Shown here in pieces: positions 33,191-46,446 of a stretch of 64,000 nt of DNA. The position numbers were made by a program, and so were the translations under genes. Origin of the DNA: Schistocephalus solidus (Eukaryota > Platyhelminthes > Cestoda > Diphyllobothriidea > Diphyllobothriidae); assembly GCA_017591395.1 (NCBI GenBank), contig WEDG01008830.1:19884-83883 (forward strand), given 5' to 3'. The notes below the pieces were generated by a model. The model saw only the letters and a list, made by a program, of their open reading frames with translations. It was not told where the DNA came from and did no database searches. How positions within the stretch are numbered: position 1 is the first letter of the stretch; the number at the start of each line of letters is the position of its first letter.

Positions 33191-34229
33191 CGAGTGTCTC
33201 GAGCAGGGCCCGACAGGCTGTGGATTGGATTTAAATTATAGTATATTAAACTTAGGGCCAAGTCCTCCGGGCTCAGCTATCGGGTGGTCCGACTTGTGCT
33301 ATCGTCTAGCTCCATCCAATATTGATTAATTTTTGCTACACATGGTTCCAGTCAAGAATCCATGTGAAGTTGCTGAGCATTAATCCGGTTTGAACATTTG
33401 CATTTCAATCCAATTTATCACAGTAGTACAGGTGAGATTGGGAGAGTGCAGTTGCTTACAGTAACATAGTTACGATCGGTTTCAACCGACACATTGCTCA
33501 CCATTCGCTTGTAGAAGCGGCGAGAAGGGTGAACACCCACATTTAATGCCGGGGCAACTAAAATCTTCGCACTGGAACATTTCGTCATTTTCGTCACCGC
33601 CCCCACGCCACCGCCCCCCCCCGCCCTGTGGGTGGTGCGTTCTTTCCAAGTTTGACACTTGTGGTTAACCAAGTTCGGATTCAGTAGGGTTGTCAAATGA
33701 CCTTAGATTTTTACACATTTGTCCCCAAAATAAGGCCTTTATGAAGCCTGCAAAACGCGCTATTTCCAAGGCTTCTAGGTGTATGCCGCCTCTTTCAGAA
33801 CAAGCGCTTCATAATGTCAGGTACTATACATCTTCCGTTTTATTTCGGTGCTGTCTAGTTTGCCTTCCCTTTTTATTCACCTTGACTGGAGGCCTGTTTG
33901 CCAGAAATGTTGAAACAATACTTTTAAAATAAAGAATCTCTCACTCAAAATGGTCTACGTCGGGCATCGTTATAGGCCGCTGGAGTGCCTGGCATCTAAC
34001 GCGTTCCTGGCCAACCGAAGACAGCACTCATTGGATGCCGGCAGTTAAAAAACTTAACACATCAGAAAAACCAGGACTCAAACCAAGCTTACGTTTTCTT
34101 GGACGGGTAAGCAAGTATGGTGCCGCAGTTTCTTCCATTCTGTTTTCAGAAATGGCTGCCATGCGGTCGCTGCTCAGGACGAAAATGGCACCAACAGATG
34201 ACTTCAATTTCCTGTACGTCAGTGGTCAG
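33191..34229. other. No gene seen
   Basis: Short overlapping open frames only. A C-run (CCCCCCCCCGCCC) lies near 33615. Confidence 0.35.
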
Positions 34230-34600
34230 GAAAGGACTTCCTACATGACCTGTGGATGAATTCCGGGAAGCATTATTATATGGCTCCCTAGACAGGACAT
34301 GCGAATAGGAACACCCCGTCCAAGTAATAAAGGTAGCTCTGTACATAATTCAAGGAAGCCTAAATATTCCCTTGTGCTAAACATAAAACTGGCCCTAACA
34401 TAACCCTAAACCGTAACCCTAACCATACATTTAAGCCTAAAATCAACACTAACTAGCCCTAGCGTTAACTTCAACACTAACTTTAAACCAAATCCTATCT
34501 TCCATGTGATATGACGTAAGGATACCCGCATTGTGGGCTGTTCTTTGCCCCGTATCTGGTTTAGAGGGCCACATAAGTCATCCTTACCTGATTTTCACCT
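34230..34600. mobile_element. Diverged MITE copy with CCCTAA-like interior
   Basis: The right end GGTTTAGAGGGCCACATAAG, TCATCCTTACC and the left part ATGGCTCCCTAGACAGGACA match the inverted termini of the element at 35324-35730. The interior holds degenerate CCCTAA words (34390-34490). The outermost left end is eroded. Confidence 0.5.
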
Positions 34601-35323
34601 GTGGTACGGTTACGTATTTACTGGGTGTGAGATAACACCATTCACGACTTAGCGGTGATATCCAACGCGAGAACTAATCCATGGCAAGCGATAAAGATGC
34701 CGGAATGATTTGCACTGCATAAAACTCGCTTAGTCTATTCCATACACGCTACGCCAAGACGACCGGACATGGGCTTGGATACAGTTACGCACAAAGTAAA
34801 CAATCTGTCTTATGCTATCTTATTTTCTAATGTTCCAGGTCACAGCGAAGGCCCTTACGCTGTCTGTGAACTGATACTCCTCACAGTCAAGCGTGTGGAT
34901 CATTGTTAAAAACATAATTTGAGTAGACTGTTAGGAAACGATAAAATAAAGCCCATCACAATTATTGGAAATGTAGTTTATTTGCCTTTTGTAATCTGAA
35001 AGGGTGAATACTTCAGTTTCATAACATTCTAATGGGCCGGATGCAGGTTTTTTAAGCCTACTCAAAAAGCAAGTCAATTTTTAGGGGCAGACTTCAACAA
35101 CTTACCAGTGTCAAACTGTCCTTGGGCAGGAATTTTAAGAGGGGCAATAAACTACTTCCGGAAGACACAGTATAAGTAGTCTGACTACCTGCGAAGAGAC
35201 AAAGTACAAATATTATTTCAAATGATAAATCGATTCCTGAGAGGATGAAAGCCCGAAAATTAGGCATATTTAACAGTGGGTTTTGAAGCGTAAGTTGCTG
35301 CAACCTGACCCTACTAAACGAAC

Positions 35324-35730
35324 TGGCAAGGATGTCTTGTGTGGCCACCTAAACAGGACACGCGTAGAGAAACCGTCCACAATAAATTGGCTTTGCGCGA
35401 AATTCCTAGAAAATTATGTTTAGGATTAAGGATAAGGTAAGAATTAAGTGCAGGGTTTAGATTTGAGTTTATGGTCAGAATTGGGGTTAGGATCATGCCT
35501 CGGTTAAGGGTTAAGGTTACTATTGTGTTAACCGTGGGGTTAAGGTTTACGACAGAGTTAGGGTTAAGATTAAGGTAACAGTTTAGTTTAATGTTAGGGT
35601 TCCTGCTAGGGTTAATACACGGGTACATTTAACCTTCCTGAAATTTTCCGGAAGGCCACATATGTCTAGCGTGTGGGACGTTTTCTATTCCTTTTGCCTC
35701 GCTAGGGGGCCATACAAGACATCCCTACCA
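35324..35730. mobile_element. 407-bp MITE with inverted termini and telomere-like interior
   Basis: The termini TGGCAAGGATGTCTTGTGTG and the complement of CCATACAAGACATCCCTACC are inverted repeats that continue imperfectly for about 60 bp. ACGAAC occurs immediately outside both ends (35318-35323 and 35731-35736), a plausible 6-bp target duplication. The interior (about 35410-35610) is a degenerate TTAGGG/TTAAGG-like array. There is no transposase frame, so it would be non-autonomous. Confidence 0.7.
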
Positions 35731-35739
35731 ACGAACTTG

Positions 35740-36960
35740 GTGAATAATCTCAGGGACGAATCCCTGACTTTATGCAAAGATAGAAAATCACTGGAAAATT
35801 TGAGTATGCTCAACATCTACATATGGGGCGATAAACAATCACAGTTACGAATACCACAACGTACGAACACACGATAATGCCTCATGTTTTACAGTAAGAA
35901 TCAACATCAAATAATGTATTCCATTTTAAGCGCCCTCTGCTCGCCTTTAAACAACGATAAAATAGTTCTTACTCTTATGTCACTAAAAATTTAAATTCTG
36001 AGATGCGAACAAACGAATTTTAACCTATCAAAAAGTGGAATGCAACCACGCTAGACAAAGAGTATGAGGTTTTGTTAGTTAGTATATTTTTAGCAAGCTT
36101 ATGTGGACAATGGTGACCGCAGACAATGCAAGCACCAGGGAGCATAGAAAGCGCTTTCAGTTTCAGTAGTTGTTAGAAATAGAGGAAGGACCTTGTAGCT
36201 AGTGTGGAGAAGACGGGAAAAACATTGAGGCAATGGTTCTGAAAAGTAAACAGTCAGCCTGATGCGTCTTCTTCAGGCCTCATGTGGGACCACGACGGGG
36301 GTGAGGAGGGGGGTCTCAGCTGGGCCCACACCGAAGGCTCGTCTTGACGAGGGACCACTTGTTGGTGCTGTTCATCGGGTAGGCAGGATTCGCCAGTAAC
36401 AGCATCACCACTAGCACAGGCTCTCGTATCAGCTTTGAGGTCCGCGCTTGCAGGACAGAGTCACTTTCTGGCATACAAACTCCTATTTTTGAGGCAAAAT
36501 CGCAGTCTGCTTCTCGTTCCAAGTTATAACTTATGCTCACTTCAGATAATCCCGCCGGTGTTCACGGAGAAAAAAGATTTGATTATAAATGCTGTGCGAT
36601 GATATGTGCAATCCCGTCTAACCGATACATCAGCCAGACGATTGAACAGAAGTCTCCGCAATGCCGTTAAAGTCGGTTTACACCTGTTCACTTTGCGGTC
36701 TGAGAGTTTTTCGCCTGTTCCAGGTTCACGGCTGCAGCTCCTGTGGTCTGAAAAACCAAAGGTATCACGGCGTATCCACAGCCTCGAGAAGCTGCATTAT
36801 TTAAAACTACCGACTAAACCAAGGTCCATGCTTACTTCTGCGAAGCTGATGGTGTCAGATGCACTACCTCACCCCTAACAAGGGCAGAGCTTCAGGCAGA
36901 AAAGGCGGAAAAGGTCAAGTATCCTCAAAAAAAGGCATCTAGTCATTCCTAAGTCGCCAT
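35740..36960. other. No gene seen
   Basis: No supported coding region. Open frames near 36316-36540 and 36606-36878 have no recognisable motif. Confidence 0.35.
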
Positions 36961-36984
36961 TCTCCGAGTGCCCAATCGCGATTC

Positions 36985-37060
36985 CAAGCCATGACAGAAA
37001 CAGCAGGGTTCTATAACAGCCAGCGTTCTACCAACTGAGCTAGCGGTTCCCAATTGAGAG
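36985..37060 (-). mobile_element. tRNA-derived head of a SINE
   Basis: On the minus strand CTAGCTCAGTTGGTAGAACG is a good pol III A box at about 37025-37045. A weak B box (GGCTTGGAATCGC) follows 45 nt later. The acceptor ends do not pair, so it is a degenerate tRNA-like sequence. Confidence 0.45.
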
Positions 37061-37600
37061 CTCCTTGTAGCGTCCCAGCCTAAGAGGTAAGTGTCCTTGC
37101 AGTGCCGTCGTTCATTGCCAAAACAGATAGTACTGGCCAGAAAATAACTGGAGGGGATGGGGGAGTTCGAGAATTCATCGATAGAGAGTGGCGTGAGTTA
37201 TATAAACACTGACACTCCTGGGAAGACTGGTGTTTGGCAAAAAGATGTGGCACACAGGGATGCTGCTTCAACTGCAGTGCTAATATGGCCACAGTGTCCG
37301 CTGGGCGTAGGCAGCACACCGTCGCTTGGGCGGCTGCGTCAACATATCACCCTGGCAGTATAGCAGGGCCCGATACGTGCCTACTTAAGTAGTACGTCCT
37401 AAAGGTGACCCGTCTTGGCAGTAAATGGTGCCAGGATTTACGCCTTGTCTTTGGAGAAAAAAAATGTTTTCCACGCAGGTAAAATGCAATTGTGAAGCGA
37501 CAAGAAGGTAAAATTCCTCTACTGTTTCGAAAACGTTGTGGAAAATTTGGTGGAAAAACGCTCACCGATAGCTAACGGACTTCACTCGTTCCGTTCTGCC
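37061..37600. other. No gene seen
   Basis: The region contains short open frames on both strands without motifs. Confidence 0.35.
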
Positions 37601-37604
37601 TTGG

Positions 37605-37810
37605 GGCTCGCTCTCATGCCCCGCCAGCAACCGCACAGCTGGTAGTATTATAGGCAGAATTCAGCCTCGAAAAAGACCAGAGGGACTGGAATGGTCATTT
37701 CTGCCTTATTAGCCATCATCAGCCAGCTTTACCCAGGTGGTGCATCATCCCAGGTGCAAACCTGTTCATCAGAAGTTCACCACTAACCATTGGTCATCCC
37801 AGTCTCGCTT
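37605..37810 (-). mobile_element. tRNA-derived SINE copy
   Basis: Minus-strand order is the tRNA-like remnant (37755-37800), the hammerhead-like segment at 37684-37728, and the body ending with GGCGGGGCATGAGAGCGAGC. The core CUGAUGA and GAAA are intact and stem I is mostly paired. Stem II has one mismatch, while the 10.1/11.1 position reads U-A, a proper pair unlike the C/A of the array units. Confidence 0.65.
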
Positions 37811-38389
37811 TTCTTTGTCGGTATAGTTCGTCTCTTGTAGGTACTGCCACTTATTAGAGACGGATATCCACAGAAATGCCATATTAATAGTAATGGTCTT
37901 TTTCGTGTGCTGAAATGGGTAGCAGATACTACTTACGCAACCTCACTACAAACCTATCTTTAGTCCCTCTCGGTAGACACCAAGTTAGGAATTGCTTAAG
38001 GCGATGCAGTGAGGGTATACAGCGACATGAAGACTGCTCACTTACACGGAGATAGCCAATCAACGCGATGGATTCAGAAGCTAATCAAAGTGCACATTTC
38101 TCAACTTCGAACAGTGGTAATCACCGATCTTTGTGTCCCCCATCTTATCAGATAGGAATAAATTCAGAAAGATGACAAAAATTATTCCGTCAATCATTAA
38201 AAAAAATTATCGTAAGTACGCAGTGATGAAAGTTTTACGGTCATTCAGAGGATCAAAATTTATTTGAAAATGGCGAAGATGAATATATATATATATGGAG
38301 TAATAACTACATTTTATTCGAGTGTTGTAAATTTAGAATGTACTTTTTACGGGCTACTTCTGATTCGCCGCCATCTGTCTAGAAAATAA
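37811..38389. other. No gene seen
   Basis: AT-rich with a short (AT)n run at about 38283-38297. Confidence 0.35.
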
Positions 38390-38640
38390 AACAGTCTGCT
38401 AATAGAACCGAAGAGGCGAGTTCCAGGAAGTGGTTGCGAAGACAGAAACAGGATCCCCGGAACAAGAGCTTCAAAAGCCTGTAGTTTCGGATTCTCACTA
38501 GAAACCATCATCAGAGCCAAGTAAGATAGCATTATCCGACTCTGTCTATGATGACGGATTCGAGTGAGAATCCGAAACTGCGGGCTTTTGAAGCTCTTGT
38601 TCCGGGGATCGTGTCTCGTTCTTCACGAATAATCCATTTT
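38390..38640. repeat. Inverted pair of hammerhead-type repeats
   Basis: The stretch GGAACAAGAGCTTCAAAAGC at 38459-38478 reappears inverted at 38584-38603. Each arm holds a hammerhead-like core. At 38485-38514 (minus) it is CUGAUGA, a stem of GGUUUC/GAAUCC and GAAA. At 38548-38577 (plus) it is AUGAUGA with a perfect six-pair stem GGAUUC/GAAUCC and GAAA. The repeat family is that of 331-700. Confidence 0.7.
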
Positions 38641-39959
38641 CGGCATGACACTGGGTTATTGGTGCACACGGGTTTAATGGTTAACACCAGAACTCGCCGA
38701 TTATGGCACACCCACAGGTAAAAGTTCACGAACTACACTCTAGACCTATGTTTCTCAGGAAGAGGATGTTCAGGCTTGGCTTTCCGGAAGAAGGGCCTGC
38801 ATGCATTAAGCCCTAGTATTTTGGAGGTTACCGACAGCTTCAGAAAGACAATGCCACTTTCATGCGTCTATTCCGTTGGTTAGCCAATCAGTTCGGCTTC
38901 CACAGGTTCTTCCCTGCTGTTTTCAGACGTGCCGCCTCACAACAAAAACGCAAACATACCTTTATAATTCAATTTCCTGTACCTCAGGGGTTAAACCTGA
39001 CTGTTTGATTGATCTATGAATAGGTTTTAAACTTCCATTCACTTCTGGTGCTGATTTAATCATGAGCGTATGAGTTCCAAATTCACTAGAACGGCTGGTA
39101 GGGTGGTCTGAAAACTCAATGTAGTGTAGAAAGTATTTTTTGCATCCATACCCGCCTGTGGCAATTTTTCCGAATGGTTTAACTCGTCGAGGATTCAAGT
39201 TCATTTTTTTTCGCACATATTACCAACTTTGCACAATATGGAGGATCAGTACTGTCTTCTGCCACGTCCCTAGTTTTCTTGGTTCTATGACCCAGACGGA
39301 ATTTATGGATATGAGGTCTCTATGGCATGTCTGGAGTCCTTGCTCGAAATTACCACGTATGGATCAGAAGGCTGCGTAGGTACCAGCAGAGATTTGATCA
39401 AGAGAAGACCAGATGCTGTGAGTTCAGTTGTTGAAACGTTAACAGAAGACGATGGCACAAGCTCGCGGACAAGACACAGCGCTGCCTGTTTCAACGCCGT
39501 CCGAAAAGGCAAACTAGTGAACAACCTGTCCTCAAATGTGCTGGCGGAGCTACATGTGAAAGCTTTCGGTTTGAACTGATTCAGATGGTTGCCAGAGTGG
39601 AATAAGTGCTCAGTTCTATCCGACACCGTATGCCATCCATCCTTTTGAACCATAGATTCTTTCCAAGATCAAAGGTCACACCTTAAGGAATTGAAGACGG
39701 ACCACGACCTCATTCTCCTGCGCGCTAACCAGGGACGCTCCACAAGCCAGCATAGGCCAACTGACTGGAGCATCACCAGTCCTATGTCCCTTGCGAAACC
39801 AACCCTTTAAAAAACTTCCATACCAAAACATTTCTCCGTTTCTTGGGCTCTTTTTGTTCGAAGGCTTTCCTGCATTAACCTGGAAACATATTGTGCCCGA
39901 AAGTTTTTATGATAAATGCCCGAAAAAACAACAATTTCCTGTCCGGCATGGACAGTTTT
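38641..39959. other. No gene seen
   Basis: Antisense open frames at 39303-39653 (minus) and 39322-39579 (plus) overlap each other. Neither carries a motif I recognise. Confidence 0.35.
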
Positions 39960-40560
39960 TCTGCACACACGACAGTTCGACCGTCATAGCCTGACGAGGT
40001 CCACCATATGCTCCATAGAAGGGCGGTGCAGGGACGGTGCAGGGACGGTAACTTGTGCGCAAATTAGTTTAAAGTTATAATAGACTTGCCCTGCATACAC
40101 CGCACTCTCGCTTACCTTACCCGCCTGCGCCCGGTGTCCCGACCTAGTCAAGAAGATCGGAGGCGGGCTCGGGCGCAGATGAATAATCTCCCACGGAGGG
40201 GGAGATCAGTATGCGGCATGAGCCTGCACCTACCCGTGCCCATGTTATGTACGCGCACCCTCCCACATGTTCAACATTTGTTATGGGACCTCATCCTAAA
40301 AAACGTCTGTCATTTATCTGATTTGGCCCCCGTGCTGGTCCAGCGCATCTACCTTACTGCCCGTTTTGGGGGCAAACGTCAGCTCGACCGTCATGTTCGA
40401 CCATATCCAAAGCATGCTGTGCAGGGACCGTACTCGCGCTGGATTTATTGAAAGTAGACCTGCACTGCATCCACCTCACTCTCTGTTCCACTCTCCCACC
40501 TGGACCCGGTGTCCATGCGGAGTCAAGAAGACCAGAGATGGGAGAGGGCGCAGACCCACA
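39960..40560 (-). repeat. Dispersed repeat, two related halves (second copy)
   Basis: The same family and organisation as 32056-32540: blocks at 39965-40200 and 40375-40560 separated by the CATGTTCAACATTTGTTATG segment. The 3' half ends in the AGAAGACC..AGATGGGAGAGGGCGCAG block also used by the LINE 3' UTR. Confidence 0.6.
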
Positions 40561-41413
40561 CACAGGATTTCGCGCGAATTACCGCTTAAATCTACTGACA
40601 AAATACTTCCCCTACAAGTGGAATATAATGGCCCTTTTTGGTCACTCTCGACCTTTGGTCACAAGTAAACCGGTAATTTGGTAAGAGAACAAAGGCTAAT
40701 TGGCTCAAAGTAACCATCCCAAATGGTAAAGCTGATGCTCGCTGACTGAATTCGGGCCGTTTGACGTACCTGATGTGGCTGATGGAATTCGGCTCAAAAT
40801 TCTTGTCTGTCATCGGTCTGTGCCTCTTAACCTCAACCCAGACTGATTTGCTTCCTGTAAGCGATTACGCTCTAAGGAGATTAAAAATCAGTCATTTTTC
40901 ACTTTTTTTAAGCCGTCAGTCTTTGTCAACTCACACACTGACCTTTTCCAAATTTTGTCTTTCAATGAAATAGAGGTCCAATTGAAATTAACTAAAATCT
41001 TTTTGAGTTAGCCAGAAATCTAAAAACGGGATTATTGCGAGCTGTGGAGGAAGTGAGAAATTCCAAAACTTGAGCAGGGTACGAGACAGTGCGTGCATGA
41101 ACCTTCCGCGAGCGGAACTTTACGCCGACAGTAATTGAGATTAATTTTCTGTTTGCACTTCCGAGGACCATTCGCGAGGGCAGTCGCAAATAAGTCCCCC
41201 TCCACCGTCACCCCATGAAAACACTCCAACTAGCTTTGAGCATGCGCAACGGGATTAGCTCAGACTGTGTTGGGACAAGCAATTTGGATGGGGGGTATTA
41301 AGCCGCAGCCAACTGGTGGTATTTTAAATGAGCACCAGCAACCTTTTGTGTTTAAAACACAGCACACGTGCTTTTAGGACAATCATCACAAAAACGGCAG
41401 GGAACACACTTAC
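40561..41413. other. Intron sequence beside the receptor exon
   Basis: No gene seen. The splice donor of the flanking exon (GTAAGT, minus strand) occupies 41408-41413. Confidence 0.5.
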
Positions 41414-42549
41414 TGCAGCATTGCAGTTGGCGCCACGACCACGGCCGCTCTTTCCGGGGCCATTGCGATCACAGCAGGCGAACAGATTCCGACAGGCGTT
41501 ACGACATGCCCTGGCCAGCCCAAATGTCCTGAGCAATTCCACCGCGAACAGCGCCATCCAGGCAAAGGAGGCGAGAAGGAAGGTCTGCAGCAAGACCGCA
41601 AAAAGCACACAGAGGGGCCGAGCGGTCTGGCCAATCTGCGGCACCAGCTCCATAAGCCCGCTGGCCAGAAGGAAGGCGATAATTGCGCCCAGCAGGGTGC
41701 AGCAAAGTGCGACCAACATTTTGCCCGGCAGTGGACGACGGAGTCTGGACGAACAGCTGAAGACCGCAATAGCCAAACTCAGCGCAGTCAGGGAGAACAC
41801 GCAGCAGATCCACTGGAGAATGTCAAATAACTTATCGCTCAGCGTTTTCTGCTCCTCTGCTTCCTCCTCATCTCCACCGAAGATATCATCCGGTAGCTGT
41901 AGGATAGAATCCCAACTGAACATCATCCGGGGGCCGGGGGTATCTTTCTCGCAGCGAGGCACCTTTTCACCCAATTCGGCGTAGACAAAGCATTGAATTT
42001 TATCAATTTCTCGGTCGCATAGCAGCTGTTTGGTTATGGCGGAGAAGTTGGCGTCCAGTCTTTGATTTCCTCTCATGTAGGGTAGGTGACACTGGGCACA
42101 GAAAATGTTGGCGAAGACAATACCTGTCGGGTTATAAACCACCGGCGATACCTTTTGAATGGCAAGCTTATGGTATCGAACAAAACGCGGTTTCCCAGAG
42201 GTCTGCAATTGTTGCAGCAGATCACTCTCAAGCTCAATTAGTTTGGTCTCCTTCTCCTCGTTCGGTGCAAATTCGATCTGATCAGTGCGGCACTTATTAG
42301 CCAGTTCATCCTGCGTCCCCAGGGGGCACTCAGCGATCGCTTCATATCGCTGGCCCAGATGGAGTCCAGCCGCACGAAGGATGCCCCGAACGCTACCGAT
42401 ACACTTCGTATAGGCGGGGAAAGAGGAATTGTGTTCCTTCAGATGAAGAGAACTTCGGTTGCCGCTGGCATAAAAATAGGGCAGACTCTCGGTGGATGTA
42501 GTTACACCTGTCTTATGAGATTCATCCGTAGATGAAGCATAAAATGAAA
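41414..42549 (-). CDS. Methuselah-like/class B2 GPCR exon (ectodomain and TM1-TM3)
   Basis: Open on the minus strand for 378 codons. It begins after a possible acceptor (CACTGAAAAG, in-frame stop just upstream) and ends at GCTGCA before GTAAGT. The first part is an extracellular region with spaced cysteines: TKCIGSV, AECPLG, ANKCRTD, NIFCAQC, LLCDRE, KIQCF and VPRC. It includes VYNPTGIVFANIFCAQCHLP, resembling the NxxCAxC pattern of Methuselah-like receptors. Next come an acidic stretch (FGGDEEEAEEQ), TM1 (WICCVFSLTALSLAIAVF, about residues 245-266), TM2 (MLVALCCTLLGAIIAFLLA, 276-297) and TM3 with the expected Cys (RPLCVLFAVLLQTFLLASF, 310-340). The donor phase is 0 and fits the exon at 7965-8771. 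There is no signal peptide, so one or more upstream exons are missing. The open frame on the opposite strand is a shadow. Confidence 0.82.
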
Positions 42550-42930
42550 CTTTTCAGTGAAATTACGGCCAGACAGAGCAGGCTACGCATCAGGCGATCG
42601 CTATAGAGCATTTTGTTTAAGTAAATCCATACCACTGGCACGCTGCGTTGCCTACTTTCAGTCCGATGCGGCCAATCAGAGCATAGGTCCGGACACAGCT
42701 GTGAGCCCGTTGGTCAAGAAGACGAATGTGCAGTTTGGTTGGCAGAACCCTTACCTGCTCGGGGGTTGGTGCAGTTTCTGACGGGTTTGCGTGATGTGTA
42801 TTACCACATCTTAGTGTCCTCTCTTTTTTTGCATCAAAGCGCGATGCATTGTGTTTGACGCCGCTTTATGAAGATTCACCCTGCACTTCATTCAGCTAAA
42901 TGCCGGCTAAAACGCGAGGGTTCAGACCAT

Positions 42931-44930
<2,000 letters not shown>

Positions 44931-44934
44931 ATAT

Positions 44935-45065
44935 TGTCTTTATATGAGCTTTTAAATTCTTACTGGAATCCATCGTCAGGCGATCATTCATTGTTTCTGA
45001 CGGTGGAATTCAGTAAGAATTCGAAAGCTTATATGAATTAAGATGACACTTCCGCGAGCGACAAA
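44935..45065. repeat. Inverted pair of PLE-type hammerhead motifs
   Basis: At 44950-44979 (minus) the sequence is CTGACGATGGATTCCAGTAA with GAATTT and a decayed UAAA. At 44997-45026 (plus) it is CTGACGG, a GAAUUC/GAAUUC stem and GAAA. The two PLE-type tails are head to head with 17 bp between cores. The right arm ends in GACAAACCTCTTC, like the AACAACCTTCTTC termini elsewhere. Confidence 0.65.
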
Positions 45066-45189
45066 CCTCTTCTTTACTTAGAAAATAATAATTTAACCAA
45101 ATACTCCACTGTATTAAGGAGCGGACTTGAATAACTTATATTTTTAACGGGATGAAAAATATATTCCTTTCAGCCTACCCTATAGTTAA

Positions 45190-45394
45190 CAATGAACTCC
45201 ATCCGACGGAATAAATGACAACCCAATCTCTCACAAAAGGAATGCCATCAGCAGTCTGTTATATCGAGAAAAAACACAGTGCTCTGACGAAGAAAGCTAT
45301 CAAGCCGAAATCAATTACTGGTTTGATTTATTTTCCCAAAATGATTACCCTAAGGATTTTGTACATCGATGCATGAAATAACAAGCCCAAATAA
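45190..45394 (+). pseudogene. PLE internal fragment truncated by SINE array
   Basis: Frame from 45211: INDNPISHKRNAISSLLYRE, then CSDEESYQAEINYWFDLFSQ and NDYPKDFVHRCMK. This is the conserved PLE region between RT and GIY-YIG (compare SNHPAAHKKK and SNGYPTSFVKNCL at 60.35-60.53 kb). It stops at a TAA after MK, and the coding similarity ends at about 45394, where the SINE array begins. Confidence 0.75.
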
Positions 45395-45446
45395 AAGGAT
45401 CTAGATAGATCGAGACTCGGGCGCCGCAGCCCCTAGGGTTGGGTAT

Positions 45447-45491
45447 GGCTGGCTGATGACGGCTAATAAGCCAGAAATGGCCATTCCAGTC
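45447..45491 (+). ncRNA. Hammerhead-like ribozyme, unit 1
   Basis: Order: stem I strand GGCUGG (45447-45452), core CUGAUGA (45453-45459), stem II GGCU/AGCC with loop AAUA, GAAA (45474-45477), palindromic UGGCCA, UU, then stem I partner CCAGUC (45486-45491). The six stem I pairs include one G-U. This is type I topology with a minimal, self-complementary stem III that would need dimerisation, as argued for schistosome hammerheads. A weakness is that position 10.1/11.1 is C/A instead of a pair, so activity may be low or absent. Confidence 0.55.
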
Positions 45492-45670
45492 TCCCTTGTC
45501 TTTGTCGGTCATGTTATTCTGCCTGTATACTAAGCTGCCTTACGGCTGCTGGCGGGGCTTGAGAGTTAGCTCCAAGGCACAACGGGACGAGTGAGTCCTG
45601 TAACCGATCGGTGAGCGCCCCACTACCATTGTTAATATTCCAAAACGAAACCGGCAAGACAACGAGCTCG

Positions 45671-45735
45671 TGGCTCAGTGGGTAGAGCGTTGGACTTCTG
45701 CCCAACAAGATTGCAAGTTCGAGGCTCGGGCGCCT
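45671..45735 (+). promoter_or_regulatory. Predicted internal pol III promoter (A and B boxes) of the SINE unit
   Basis: TGGCTCAGTGGGTAGAGCG fits the A box and AGTTCGAGGCT is a B box with one or two mismatches. The anticodon-arm-like hairpin GTTGG/CCAAC lies between. Equivalent heads occur 309 and 618 bp downstream. Confidence 0.5.
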
Positions 45736-45755
45736 CAGCCCCTAGGGTTGGGTAT

Positions 45756-45800
45756 GGCTGGCTGATGACGGCTAATAAGCCAGAAATGGCCATTCCAGTC
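45756..45800 (+). ncRNA. Hammerhead-like ribozyme, unit 2
   Basis: Identical to the unit 1 motif exactly 309 bp downstream, with the same C/A mismatch at the base of stem II. A transcript through units 1 and 2 would contain two copies, which the palindromic stem III could pair. Confidence 0.55.
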
Positions 45801-46446
45801 TCCCTTGTCTTTGTCGGTCATGTTATTCTGCCTGTATACTAAGCTGCCTTACGGCTGCTGGCGGGGCTTGAGAGTTAGCTCCAAGGCACAACGGGACGAG
45901 TGAGTCCTGTAACCGATCGGTGAGCGCCCCACTACCATTGTTAATATTCCAAAACGAAACCGGCAAGACAACGAGCTCGTGGCGCAGTGGGTAGAGCGTT
46001 GGACTTCTGCCCAACAAGATTGCAAGTTCGAGGCTCGGGCGCCGCAGCGCCAGGGGTTGAGTATGGCTGGCTGATGACGGCTAATAAGCAAGAAATGGCC
46101 ACTCCAGTCTCCCTTGTCTTTGTCGGTCATGTTATTCTGCCTATATACTTAGCTGCCTTATGGCTGCTGGCGGGGCTTGAGAGTTAGCTCCAAGGCACAA
46201 CGGGACGAGTGAGTCCTGTAACCGATCGGTGAGCGCCCCACTACCATTGTTAATATTCCAAAACGAAACCGGCAAGACAACGAGCTCGTGGCTCAGTGGG
46301 TAGAGCGTTGGACTTCTGCCCAACAAGATTGCGAGCTCAAGGCTCGGGCGCCGCAGTGCCTGGGGTTGGGTACGGCTGGCTGCTTACGGCTAATAAGCCA
46401 GAAATGGCCATTCCAGTCTCCCTTGTCTTTGTCGGTCATGTTATTC

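Noticed and set aside
35410..35610. Possible interstitial telomere
   Set aside because: The TTAGGG-like words are irregular and sit inside an element with inverted ends and a possible target duplication, so a MITE interior explains them better than a chromosome fusion.
39303..39653. 116-aa minus-strand frame
   Set aside because: No motif and overlapped by an 85-aa frame on the plus strand; no splice or start context to support an exon.
41328..41984. 218-aa plus-strand frame
   Set aside because: Shadow of the receptor exon on the other strand; the minus frame has the transmembrane and Cys pattern plus splice sites.
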